This document shows, one piece after another, positions 1-7,705 of a DNA stretch of 64,000 nt. Source of the DNA: Bacteroidota bacterium (lineage in GTDB: Bacteria > Bacteroidota > Bacteroidia > M30B66); contig JAIXUS010000028.1 in NCBI GenBank assembly GCA_027483445.1, positions 1 to 64,000 of the forward strand, in the 5' to 3' direction. The notes below the pieces were generated by a model. That model was not told the DNA's origin, ran no database searches, and saw only the letters and a program-made list of their open reading frames with translations. How positions within the stretch are numbered: position 1 is the first letter of the stretch; the number at the start of each line of letters is the position of its first letter. The translations under genes were made by a program, and so were the position numbers.

Positions 1-35
1 ACTTCCAACGACGCTCACCCTTCCGCCTTCCCCAC

Positions 36-63
36 CTTTCAACTTTATACTTTCTACTTTCAA
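36..63. repeat. Heptamer tandem repeat (CTTTNAA type)
   Basis: Four consecutive 7-bp units read CTTTCAA, CTTTATA, CTTTCTA, CTTTCAA, followed by CT. The run ends 14 bp before the start codon of the truncated secreted protein at 78. The exact 7-bp period is visible directly. Short heptamer arrays of this sort are common between Bacteroidota genes. The TA-CTTTC steps also resemble -7 boxes, so the array may overlap the promoter. Confidence 0.6.
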
Positions 64-77
64 CTAAAGTAAAGCCC

Positions 78-524
78 ATGAAAAACCTATACATCACACT
101 CTTTCTCGCAATCTTAGGGTTTAGCGTTCAACTAAATGCCCAAACTATCAAACACATCCACCGTCACAACCAGCCGGTGTTGCGCATTCCTACCCATTTG
201 ATTGATAAGGTGGAAACCGCCGATGTGCAGGGAACGCCGCACTTGCGGGTGATTCAGTTCAACGGGTATGTGAGTGAAATTCCGTTGGCGCAAATTGACA
301 GCATTACGCACAGCGAGGGCGAAGCGGTTGCTCCCGAACAATTGGGGAATCTCCGCACGGCTTCTGTAATTGGTGTGGTAAGTGGCCCCACCGGAGCGCT
401 GGAAATGAATGCCATTGTGCGTTCCCCTTTCGGTGGCTATGAAACCCGCACCGACCCGAATGGGGTGTTTTTCCTCAACAACATTTTGATGTGCGACAAG
501 ATCAACTATCTGTACGTTGCCTAA
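78..524 (+). pseudogene. Truncated secreted protein with carboxypeptidase regulatory-like domain
   Basis: The 148-residue product has a clear signal peptide (about residues 1-21, cleavage after LNA). A short linker with the phrase IPLAQIDSI follows. From about residue 92 there is a segment that looks like the first strands of a carboxypeptidase-regulatory-like (CNA-B type) beta domain (GVVSGPTGALEMNAIV, then a DPNG turn). The reading frame stops a few residues after the domain begins to form, in MCDKINYLYVA. A lone half-domain is unlikely to fold, so I read this as the 5' remnant of a larger secreted or lipoprotein gene. The next gene (PorP/SprF) begins about 100 bp later, with no transposase or repeat at the break. 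It could instead be a short intact secreted protein. Confidence 0.5.
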
Positions 525-620
525 AAGATTGAATTGAAAGATGAATGTTATAATTTATTCGTCTTTCGGGAAGTTTTCTTGGTTAGATTGCGTATTTTTA
601 AACCAAAAAAAGAGTCGTCT

Positions 621-1577
621 GTGTCACATTTTTTATATTTCATTCTATTATTTTTTGTGCTATTCAACGGCGCTGTTTTAAAAGCTCAGGATCCACAATT
701 CACACAGGCCTTTAGTTCATCAATTTATACGAATCCTGCATTTACCGGAAGCGCCGGGCAAGGCCGGTTGCAAGCGGCACACCGCATTCAGTGGCCTAAC
801 GTTTCAGGAGGATTTTATACCACCCATGTGGGTGCTGATTTTGCCCATGACAAATTGCCTTTGGATATTGGAGTCAATTTTTTGCGTGACCGGAATAGGA
901 TTGGAACTATTGTGACGCACGGCTTTGGACTGAGTTTAGCGCGCTCATTCAGGATTTATAAAAATCTATCGCTTCGGTTGGGGCTTTCTGGTTCGTTCAA
1001 CAATCGAAGTCTGGATGTATCGAAACTTACCTTCGGAGATCAAATTGATTCCCGTTATGGATTTATTGATGAAAGCCAAAGTGTAATCCCATTTCCAGAC
1101 CTGCGTTACGCGAATTTCAACCTGGGAACGATACTACACTCTAAAGTGTTTCTGTTCTCTTATGCTATGAACAATGCAAACAGGCCAAGTTTGACTTTTG
1201 GATTTGCTCCTTCTCGTTTGCCTGTAAGGCACGAATTGCGAGGATCACTTCGCATTTTTAATCGCCAATCAACATTCAATAGCAAGGTTTATCTGAATCT
1301 CGCATACACCCAACAGCAGGAATTTCAATCATTCATAGCAGGAGCTTCAGTTTTACTTGGTCATTTTAAAATTGGAGCCGCTTACAGGAACAGCGATGCA
1401 CTGATTGGTTTGTTGGGTTATGCTTCAAAACGATTCGCCGTTTCGTATTCTTACGATTATACAGTTTCAAAATTAACCAATGCAACCGGTGGTTCTCATG
1501 AATTTGCCTTTGCAGTGTTTTTGGGGAGTATGCAGGAAAAAAGATCCTCAATTTCCTGGTTAAAGGATTTGTTTTAA
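621..1577 (+). CDS. PorP/SprF family type IX secretion system membrane protein
   Basis: Outer-membrane protein of the PorP/SprF family, which works with the type IX secretion/gliding machinery and is often paired with particular adhesin cargo. After the signal peptide (ending KAQ) the mature protein opens with DPQFTQAFSSSIYTNPAFTGS-like sequence, the family hallmark (the 'QDPxFTQ...NPAFxG' start). The rest is rich in alternating aromatic/aliphatic beta-strand segments and ends in a barrel-like stretch with SYSYDYTVSKL, another family signature. An open frame extends upstream to 534, but the GTG at 621 places the hydrophobic signal sequence near the N-terminus and gives 318 residues, the usual size. 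The 534 start would add about 29 polar residues. No partner adhesin follows; a WG-repeat gene on the other strand does. Confidence 0.85.
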   Translation: MSHFLYFILLFFVLFNGAVLKAQDPQFTQAFSSSIYTNPAFTGSAGQGRLQAAHRIQWPNVSGGFYTTHVGADFAHDKLPLDIGVNFLRDRNRIGTIVTHGFGLSLARSFRIYKNLSLRLGLSGSFNNRSLDVSKLTFGDQIDSRYGFIDESQSVIPFPDLRYANFNLGTILHSKVFLFSYAMNNANRPSLTFGFAPSRLPVRHELRGSLRIFNRQSTFNSKVYLNLAYTQQQEFQSFIAGASVLLGHFKIGAAYRNSDALIGLLGYASKRFAVSYSYDYTVSKLTNATGGSHEFAFAVFLGSMQEKRSSISWLKDLF

Positions 1578-1753
1578 TACAGTTTGTTTCCTCCCCTTGG
1601 AGATTTATAGCATTAATCGCGGGTGCTACAGATGTGAGGCAATGAAGCAAAGCTGTTCATTCATGCTGTATTTCCGGCCAACTTAATACGAAACTGCAAA
1701 GATTCACACGTATTAGGATTTTAGAAAGCAAACCCCAATAATACAATCTGCCA

Positions 1754-3409
1754 TCAGTTTTCGAAATAGATTCGAGCGCGGCTGTCGATAAAACCCATAA
1801 ACTGACCTTGAGCATCGGTGCATTTCATCAGGTAAAAAGGGTACTGGAATCTGCCACGGTTTTTTGAAATGCTGCTCACCGGGTATGGAAACTTGGGTTC
1901 AATCCGTAAAGGTTTTCTGATGTATCCATCCGATGTAAACAACGCAACACCATAGTTCTCGCCCTTTCGAAGGCTAAAAAATCGCGTGGACTGGTCGTTT
2001 GGACGGACAACATTAACCGCGTCGTAATTGCCTTCGAGTGTGGGATTCAAACCAAGACCGGTAAACCCGTAGACACCGTTTTTTTGAACCATAAGGCGAA
2101 ATTCAGGGTGATATACATCTTTGGGCCCCAGCCACAAGTTCATTTCGATATGTGCATACTCGATCGGAAGTGCAATTGCGCCCGAATCGTTGATGAGCCC
2201 CATCTTCCAGTTTCCAAGCTCATCGCGTTCGCCAGCCAGAAAGAAAACATCGCGGGAAGCTCCAGCCACCGGAAAGCGTACCAAAGTGTCGAAAGCCATG
2301 GCTGAATGGCCATAAAAACACTGTACTACCTGTTTGTTGTGCAGCCTGTATTGGATGAAATTCGAATAAGTCACCGAGGAGTCGTTGCGCTGCCAAACAT
2401 TGGTTATGCCAGCATTGTAGGGAGAAACTTTAAGGTTTTTAGCTTCCGGTGGCAATGGAATGTGGTGGCGCGTTATGTTCAATTTTCCATTCTGGGAGAA
2501 ACGTACAAACAACGAATCGTTTTTTATTGAATAATTGGCCGAAAACCGACTTGTTGTTGCAGTGCTTGGGGGGCGTGAGCCAACTCCAGCTCCTCGGTAT
2601 GAACTGGATGGATATTCGACTTCTTCGGCAGGCGCTTCGGCAGTTCCGTAATGCGGATAAGGAACTGATTCATCCATCTCAACCTCAGAATCTGTTGACT
2701 CAATAAATCCTTTATTCTGAGGTACCGGACGTTTCGGATTGCTGCTCACCCATTTTTTCTTGTCGATATCATATTCGAAGGTGAGCAATTCTTCATAATT
2801 TACGTTTGGCCGCTTCACTTCAACATGTACCTGATTGTTGCGGCGTTCGGTGAACTCTATATTGCTGCAACCTATGATAAGCTCCTGGGCCAATTCAGGC
2901 TGGTCTATCGTAAGTACGTACAAACTGCGAAGCTGATCAGGGGTTTGGCACTCCAGAAAAAGGCTGCGTTTGGATCCATCTTTCGTTTCGAAGTAAGCAG
3001 AATAAAGAGTGCTTTTAATGAGCCAGCCCAATGGAACTGCCCGCTTACCCGAATTCAGGAAATACTCAATTTTATCGGCCGACTGTATGCCCTCAATGTA
3101 GTGAGGGCTGCTGAATTTTAGCGTGGTGAAACGCGGGGGAACCACCTCATGACTGGTGTAAAACCCAAATAGATTATCGGATTGAATCACAAAACCACTT
3201 CGGGTTTCGCTTTGTAATCCCCAAAAGCTATCTTCGATAAACTGGCATTGTTGATATTTTGGAGGAAGCACAAATTGCCCCAAGGTATCCACGAGTCCCC
3301 ACAAATTTCCTTTTCGATATGGAATGAGTACGCTGTTTTGCGCCGTTGCACTGAATGTAGTGGCGCAAAAGACTAAGCATAGTGATAACTTAAGCGTTGA
3401 AAAAGGCAT
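1754..3409 (-). CDS. Secreted WG-repeat protein
   Basis: A 551-residue protein with a signal peptide (about 1-24, ending ATAQ). WG (KWG) repeats are visible near the N-terminus (KGNLWGLVDTLGQFVLPPKY, residues about 33-52) and again in the C-terminal third (KMGLINDSGAIALPIEY and NGVYGFTGLG). The middle, about 230-300, is low in complexity, acidic and Ser/Pro-rich (EAPAEEVEYPSSSYRGAG). WG-repeat proteins are common in Bacteroidota as secreted or surface proteins, but no biochemical role can be assigned. The gene is read away from PorP/SprF and lies directly downstream, on its own strand, of the Flavo-1-like element. Confidence 0.7.
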   Translation of the reverse strand: MPFSTLKLSLCLVFCATTFSATAQNSVLIPYRKGNLWGLVDTLGQFVLPPKYQQCQFIEDSFWGLQSETRSGFVIQSDNLFGFYTSHEVVPPRFTTLKFSSPHYIEGIQSADKIEYFLNSGKRAVPLGWLIKSTLYSAYFETKDGSKRSLFLECQTPDQLRSLYVLTIDQPELAQELIIGCSNIEFTERRNNQVHVEVKRPNVNYEELLTFEYDIDKKKWVSSNPKRPVPQNKGFIESTDSEVEMDESVPYPHYGTAEAPAEEVEYPSSSYRGAGVGSRPPSTATTSRFSANYSIKNDSLFVRFSQNGKLNITRHHIPLPPEAKNLKVSPYNAGITNVWQRNDSSVTYSNFIQYRLHNKQVVQCFYGHSAMAFDTLVRFPVAGASRDVFFLAGERDELGNWKMGLINDSGAIALPIEYAHIEMNLWLGPKDVYHPEFRLMVQKNGVYGFTGLGLNPTLEGNYDAVNVVRPNDQSTRFFSLRKGENYGVALFTSDGYIRKPLRIEPKFPYPVSSISKNRGRFQYPFYLMKCTDAQGQFMGFIDSRARIYFEN

Positions 3410-3440
3410 GGGTGAAAGATAGGATTTTCAGGGAAACGAG

Positions 3441-3503
3441 AGGCCGCGCCCGGGATTGGAGCAAGCTACCGTGTAGCGCGGAAAGCCCGAAAAGGCGCCC
3501 CCG
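3441..3503 (+). ncRNA. Structured RNA element resembling the Flavo-1 motif
   Basis: This 137-bp gap holds a compact nested inverted repeat. The outer stem is GCGCC (3446-3450) with GGCGC (3494-3498). The next stem is CGGG (3451-3454) with CCCG (3486-3489). The apical hairpin is GCTAC-CGT-GTAGC (3465-3477). The unpaired strands GATTGGAGC and GCGGAAAG match my memory of the conserved Bacteroidota element of the form CCCGATTGAAGC...GCGGAAAGCGGG, which I associate with the Flavo-1 RNA motif. The strand is set by that consensus; the mirror image folds too. Function is unknown. Confidence 0.45.
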
Positions 3504-3546
3504 AAAAAATGCTTCTCAAACAACCGAGACTTTTGAACAAATCGAT

Positions 3547-4284
3547 TTAGTCGATGCGGCTGAGCGACCATGCGAAGCCTAGTGCTACGCTAAACCAACG
3601 GATGTCGCCTTTGAGATCCTCAGTGGTGTAACTAATGGCTCCTCCGTCGAGGGCGACAGTTTCGGGCCTGAAGGGCGACATGAGTCCAGAATAGCCCACT
3701 TTGACGGTCATGGCGAGGTGATCTTCGAAGAAGTAAAGAAAATTCACGGAAGCATCGAAGGTCCAGTCTTCGTAATTGTATTCTTCCGGTCTAGGTGGTG
3801 TATCGACTTTTCGAATTTTGCCATAACGTACCAACGATTGCCCAACTCCGAAGCTGTAATTGAAGAGCGAATACGGCGAAATCCACTGGTCGTAGCCAAT
3901 TGCAATGCTTCCGGTGTACATGTTGTGCGTGGTGCGGATAGGCTGGTAGATGACAATTCCGTCGATGATGAGTTCGTCGTTGAAATTTGAGGCATTACGC
4001 GCTACCTGAAAGCCGGTGTAGCGTAGGTTTACCGCCGCTTTCCAGCCTTTGTAAATACCAAACCAGGCTCCGAGGTTTACATCGCCCACAGAGTAAAAGT
4101 TGTCGCGCATGGCCCGGGGACTCGTAAGCAGCCCGATTCCGCCGTCGAAACGCACCGTGAAAGGGAGTTTGCGCTGTTCGGTTGGACGCTCATCGTCTTG
4201 AGCTTTCATACACAAAGGCAGGGTTAGGAGCATTCCAACCAGCAGAATGCTACGAAACCCAATGCTTTTGTGTACGATTTTCAT
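3547..4284 (-). CDS. Outer-membrane beta-barrel protein of unknown function
   Basis: A 245-residue protein with a signal peptide (about 1-28, ending MKAQ). The mature part alternates hydrophobic and polar residues, with aromatic girdle residues and glycine-rich turns (FTVRFDGGIGLLT, GAWFGIYKGWKAAVNLRYTGF, SIAIGYDQWISPYSLFNYSFGVG). It finishes with FSVALGFAWSLSRID, a typical last strand of a small beta-barrel. It starts 6 bp after the stop of fabI on the same strand, so the two are very probably co-transcribed. The pairing with a fatty-acid synthesis gene may mean only shared expression. No specific family was recognised. Confidence 0.65.
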   Translation of the reverse strand: MKIVHKSIGFRSILLVGMLLTLPLCMKAQDDERPTEQRKLPFTVRFDGGIGLLTSPRAMRDNFYSVGDVNLGAWFGIYKGWKAAVNLRYTGFQVARNASNFNDELIIDGIVIYQPIRTTHNMYTGSIAIGYDQWISPYSLFNYSFGVGQSLVRYGKIRKVDTPPRPEEYNYEDWTFDASVNFLYFFEDHLAMTVKVGYSGLMSPFRPETVALDGGAISYTTEDLKGDIRWFSVALGFAWSLSRID

Positions 4285-4290
4285 GGTGTT

Positions 4291-5097
4291 TTATTCGACC
4301 GGTTTTACCATTGACGCGTTGATGCCCATACTAGAGAACCCGCCATCGTGGAAAAGGTTCTGCATGGTAACCATACGTGTAAAATCGGAAAATAGTGTGA
4401 TACAATAGTTGGCACAGTCGATTGCGCTGGCATTTCCAAGGGGCGACATGGTGTCGGCGTAATTGTAAAACTCTTTAAAACCGGGCACTCCGGAGCCGGC
4501 AGTGGTCCAGGTAGGCGACTGAGAAATTGTGTTCACTCTCACTTTTTTGGCCTTACCGTAGTGATATCCGAAGCTGCGGGCAATGCTTTCGAGAAGCGCC
4601 TTGGCCTCGGCCATATCGGAATAATCGGGGAAAGTCCGCTGGGCGGCAATGTAGGAAAGCGCTACCACTGAGCCCCATTCGTTGAGTGCATCTTGTTTGT
4701 GGGCCGCCTGCAACACGCGGTGGAGCGACATGGCCGAAACATCTAAGGTTTTGTGGAAGAAGTCGTAGTTCAAATCGGCGTATGGCCTGGCTTTACGCAC
4801 GTTTGGCGACATTCCAATGGAGTGTAGCACGAAGTCGATCTTGCCTCCAAGGATTTCCTGGGCTTTCGTAAATAAATTATTGAGATCGTCGTCGACGGTG
4901 GCATCAGCAGGAATGATTTGCGCATTGCATTTTTCAGCCAGCTTGTTGATTTCGCCCATTCGCATGGCAATGGGGGCGTTGGTCAGCACGAAGCTCGCGC
5001 CTTCTTCATAAGCGCGTTCTGCGACTTTCCAGGCGATGCTCTGCTCATCGAGCGCACCGAAAATAATTCCTCTTTTTCCTTTCAGTAATTGTGTCAT
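4291..5097 (-). CDS. fabI: Enoyl-[acyl-carrier-protein] reductase (NADH), FabI
   Basis: Catalyses the last step of each fatty-acid elongation cycle, reducing enoyl-ACP with NAD(P)H. The 268-residue protein is a classical FabI-type short-chain dehydrogenase: a GIIFGALDEQSIAW cofactor loop at residues 10-23, the LHSIGMSP segment at 91-98, and the FabI catalytic pattern with Tyr149, Tyr159 and Lys166 (in YIAAQRTFPDYSDMAEAK). The SQSPTWTTAGSGVPGF stretch is the substrate-binding loop. The length is normal. It lies 38 bp downstream of recN and 6 bp upstream of the barrel gene, all on the minus strand. Confidence 0.95.
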   Translation of the reverse strand: MTQLLKGKRGIIFGALDEQSIAWKVAERAYEEGASFVLTNAPIAMRMGEINKLAEKCNAQIIPADATVDDDLNNLFTKAQEILGGKIDFVLHSIGMSPNVRKARPYADLNYDFFHKTLDVSAMSLHRVLQAAHKQDALNEWGSVVALSYIAAQRTFPDYSDMAEAKALLESIARSFGYHYGKAKKVRVNTISQSPTWTTAGSGVPGFKEFYNYADTMSPLGNASAIDCANYCITLFSDFTRMVTMQNLFHDGGFSSMGINASMVKPVE

Positions 5098-5115
5098 GTT
5101 GCGAGTTATGATTCG

Positions 5116-5130
5116 TGGCTAAAATAGCCA
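5116..5130. other. Short perfect hairpin between recN and fabI
   Basis: TGGCTA-AAA-TAGCCA is a 6-bp stem with a 3-nt loop in the 38-bp gap. There is no T-tract, so it is not a standard intrinsic terminator. It could cause pausing or RNA processing between the two genes, or be chance. The same bases read TATTTTAG on the minus strand, a weak match to a -7 box for fabI. Confidence 0.3.
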
Positions 5131-5135
5131 ATTCT

Positions 5136-6782
5136 TTATTCTTTGATTTGTAAAAGCGCTTTGGCGTTATTTCTTGCGGCTTCTGAGAGTTTTTTGCCGC
5201 TCAGCATGGCTGCAATTTCATCAATGCGTTCGTTGGCACTAAGCCTTTGAATAAGGGTTTCGGTGGTCCCTTCCCTACCCGATTTGTACACTTTGAGGTG
5301 GTCGTTTCCTTTTGAGGCAATTTGCGGCAGGTGCGTTATGCTGATGACCTGTAGTTCCTTGCCCATCTGTTGCAGTACTTCGCCCATCGATTCGGCCACT
5401 GCACCCGAAATTCCGGTATCTATCTCGTCGAAAATAATGGTGGGCAAGGCTACCGATGAGGCCATCACCTTTTTAAGCGAAAGCATCAGGCGCGAAAGTT
5501 CGCCGCCAGACGCTACCTTTCCGATTTCCTGCGGAGGCTGACCCGGATTGGCACTGAACAAGAGCTGCAAATCGTCGATTCCATCTTCCGACAGCGCTTT
5601 GTCGCTCCACTCAAACGAAAGCTCGGCCCTGGGCATGCCCATGCGGTGCAATAATTTCATGACCCTTTCGGCGATGGCCGCAGATTCCGACCTTCGTAGT
5701 TTCGACAACTGCTTAGCCAGATGTATGGCCTGGTTGAGCTCCAGTTGCATTTGTGCTTCCAATTCAGCGATTCGGACTTCAAGCGAGCCGGCGTCGGTAA
5801 GTCGGGACTTCAGTTCATCGCGAAGCCTGAGCAAGGCCTGTTCATCGGCACAACGGTGCTTTTGTAGTAGTCTGTTAATTAAATCAATACGCTGCTCTAC
5901 GTGAAGCAATCGGTTCGGATTGACTTCTACCTTTTGTAGCGCGGCTTCCATTTCGAAGAGCAGGTCTTTCCACTCTACATTCCAAGCCTGGAGTCGTTCT
6001 ACGAGGCTATCGAGCGATATGCTGTAGCGTTGGGCTTGTTTAACCTGATGCGTGCAGCGCTGAATGAGGGCTGTAATGCCTTCATTTTCAGCATCGGCAG
6101 TTTGTAAGGCCTGACCAAGGGCATCTCGAATTTCGCCGGCGTGGGTGAGTGCTTTAAACTCATCTTCAAGTGCCGGAAGCTCATTTTCTTGCAAGGCGGC
6201 TTCGTCGAGTTCCTGCACTTGAAATTCGAGGTAATCTTTCTCCTGCCGAATTCGCAGCTCTTGTTCCTGCAGTGCTTTAAGCTGACGAGCGGTTTCGCGG
6301 TATTTCAAGAAGGCCGATTGGTATTCGGGCAAAATGCGGAGGGCTCCCGATGGACCATCAATCAGTTTTAGGCGAAAGCCTGATTGGTGCAACAGCAGCG
6401 TGTCGTGTTGCGAGTGGATATCGACCAGTAAATTGCCCAAACTCCGCATTTGTTGGAGGTTTACCGGTGTATCGTTGATGAATGCACGGGTTTTTCCGGC
6501 CGTACCGAGTTCGCGCCGAAGTATGCATTGGGTGTCGTAATCGAGGTCGTTGTCCTGAAAAAACTGCTTAAGGCCTGAATGATTCAGCTCAAATTCGGCT
6601 TCGAGGATGCACTTTTCGCGAAACTGTCCTTCTGCCCGACCGCCCAATAACAAGCCAATGGCGCCAAGGAGAATGGATTTCCCGGCACCGGTTTCTCCGG
6701 TTATAATGGTAAGCCCAGACCTAAAATCGAGTTCCAGCTCACGAATGAGGGCGTAATTGCGAATGCTCAGGCGTTGCAGCAT
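5136..6782 (-). CDS. recN: DNA repair protein RecN
   Basis: SMC-like ATPase that acts in recombinational repair of double-strand breaks. The 548-residue protein begins directly with the family N-terminus (MLQRLSIRNYALIRELELDF), has Walker A GETGAGKS at residues 29-36, long helical coiled-coil arms in the middle, and near the C-terminus the ABC signature region VASGGELSRLMLSLKKV and Walker B TIIFDEIDTGISG. The length is typical. A near-perfect promoter sits immediately before the ATG. It is the first gene of a probable recN-fabI-barrel operon and is divergent from the AlbA_2 gene. Confidence 0.95.
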   Translation of the reverse strand: MLQRLSIRNYALIRELELDFRSGLTIITGETGAGKSILLGAIGLLLGGRAEGQFREKCILEAEFELNHSGLKQFFQDNDLDYDTQCILRRELGTAGKTRAFINDTPVNLQQMRSLGNLLVDIHSQHDTLLLHQSGFRLKLIDGPSGALRILPEYQSAFLKYRETARQLKALQEQELRIRQEKDYLEFQVQELDEAALQENELPALEDEFKALTHAGEIRDALGQALQTADAENEGITALIQRCTHQVKQAQRYSISLDSLVERLQAWNVEWKDLLFEMEAALQKVEVNPNRLLHVEQRIDLINRLLQKHRCADEQALLRLRDELKSRLTDAGSLEVRIAELEAQMQLELNQAIHLAKQLSKLRRSESAAIAERVMKLLHRMGMPRAELSFEWSDKALSEDGIDDLQLLFSANPGQPPQEIGKVASGGELSRLMLSLKKVMASSVALPTIIFDEIDTGISGAVAESMGEVLQQMGKELQVISITHLPQIASKGNDHLKVYKSGREGTTETLIQRLSANERIDEIAAMLSGKKLSEAARNNAKALLQIKE

Positions 6783-6786
6783 GCTA

Positions 6787-6814
6787 CAAAAGTAAGCGGC
6801 CTGTCATCCGCCAA
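6787..6814 (-). promoter_or_regulatory. recN promoter (TTG-N17-TACTTTTG)
   Basis: On the minus strand a TTG (6812-6814) is separated by exactly 17 nt from TACTTTTG (6787-6794), matching the Bacteroidota -33/-7 consensus (TTTG, TAnnTTTG). Only 4 nt separate the box from the ATG at 6782. If this box is used, the recN mRNA is leaderless or nearly so. Confidence 0.65.
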
Positions 6815-6886
6815 CAAGGCGGGCAAACAGTAATTTATAGACATATCTGTTAACAACTCTGTGAACAGCGGTAGACAAAGGGCGAC

Positions 6887-7543
6887 ATGCTTCGTATTAA
6901 CTTGCGCCCGGTGAATCCGATTATCCACAAAACACTGCTCGGCGAGAGCCAAACGCTGGAGTTCAAATTCGAATTGAATTCGGCCCGGCGTATTGCGGCT
7001 ACCTTGTCGGCTTTTTCGAATACCGACGGCGGAACTTTGTTGATTGGCGTGAAAGACAATGGGCACATTGCCGGCGTGCGTGCCGAGGAGGAATTGTATG
7101 TGCTGGAAGCCGCGGCAGAATTGTATTGTAAGCCAAAGGTGGAGACTGAAATCAGGCGTTGGGAAGTTGAAGGCAAAGTGGTGTTGGAGGTCGTAATCAA
7201 AGCCTCTGAGGCGCGACCGGTAAAGGCCGAAAGTACGGAGGGCGACTGGAAAGCCTGGGTGCGGTATGGGGCATCAAACCGCTTGGCCAGTCCTGTTCAC
7301 CTCGAACTGTGGAAGATGCAGTTTACCCGCGAAAAGCCCTCGGTTTACTCCACAAAAGAGCAAAAGCTGCTGGAGGCACTCAGGCAAAAGTCGTGGCTCA
7401 GCCTCAATCAGGCCGCCAAACTCACCCGAATTCCACGACAGGCTATTGTGCGCACCATGGCCAGCTTTGTTCGATGGGAGCTTGCAGAAATGCTTGTAGA
7501 TGAGGGCGGTAGTTTTGTTTTTTCCCTTCGGGAGGATGACTAA
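6887..7543 (+). CDS. AlbA_2 (Schlafen-type) putative DNA-binding protein
   Basis: A 218-residue protein. Residues about 17-115 match the AlbA_2 domain (divergent AAA-4/Schlafen family): ESQTLEFKFELNSARRIAATLSAFSNTDGGTLLIGVKDNGHIAGV carries the typical E-x-K start and the NTxGGTLLIGV-D-G core. The C-terminal part (about 160-205, LRQKSWLSLNQAAKLTRIPRQAIVRTMASF) looks like a winged helix. Proteins of this build are usually treated as transcription regulators, though the biochemical role is open. It lies between recN and a photolyase, so a DNA-damage link is possible but inferred. Its last codons (GGSFVFSLREDD) lie in the left copy of a tandem duplication, and its TAA overlaps a relic ATG (ATGACTAA). 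Confidence 0.75.
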   Translation: MLRINLRPVNPIIHKTLLGESQTLEFKFELNSARRIAATLSAFSNTDGGTLLIGVKDNGHIAGVRAEEELYVLEAAAELYCKPKVETEIRRWEVEGKVVLEVVIKASEARPVKAESTEGDWKAWVRYGASNRLASPVHLELWKMQFTREKPSVYSTKEQKLLEALRQKSWLSLNQAAKLTRIPRQAIVRTMASFVRWELAEMLVDEGGSFVFSLREDD

Positions 7544-7605
7544 ATCCAATTGCTCATAATGCTGTGGCACTGCCCAGAACGACACTTCGACTCCTGGTAG
7601 ATTAA
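7505..7605 (+). repeat. Left copy of tandem duplication (relic photolyase start)
   Basis: The first 36 bp (7505-7540) recur at 7606-7640 with one substitution and one T missing. The following bases align with the photolyase start at 7641-7705 codon by codon after one extra T near 7552. Translated past that T they give AHNAVALPRTTLRLLVD then stop, against AYGAVVLPMKTLRLVLGD in the intact gene. This is a decayed 5' end of a photolyase gene. Its ATG overlaps the AlbA_2 stop codon (ATGACTAA), which probably preserves the ancestral arrangement. Confidence 0.75.
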
Positions 7606-7705
7606 GGCGGCAGTTTTGTTTTTCCCTTCGGGAGGATGACAAAACTAAATGCCTATGGTGCTGTTGTATTGCCCATGAAAACCCTTCGACTTGTTTTAGG
7701 TGATC
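7606..7705 (+). repeat. Right copy of tandem duplication (intact photolyase start)
   Basis: Counterpart of 7505-7605. Bases 7606-7640 nearly duplicate the last 36 bp before the AlbA_2 stop but no longer belong to that gene. Bases 7636-7705 form the N-terminal coding part of the photolyase. The AlbA_2-derived block is about 94 percent identical between the copies. The photolyase block is nearer two-thirds identical by eye, an uneven divergence that a single recent duplication would not give. Confidence 0.75.

Noticed and set aside
6810..6820. CCGCC-AACAA-GGCGG inverted repeat near recN
   Set aside because: It overlaps the -33 region but is short and GC-rich and has no T-tract; probably chance.
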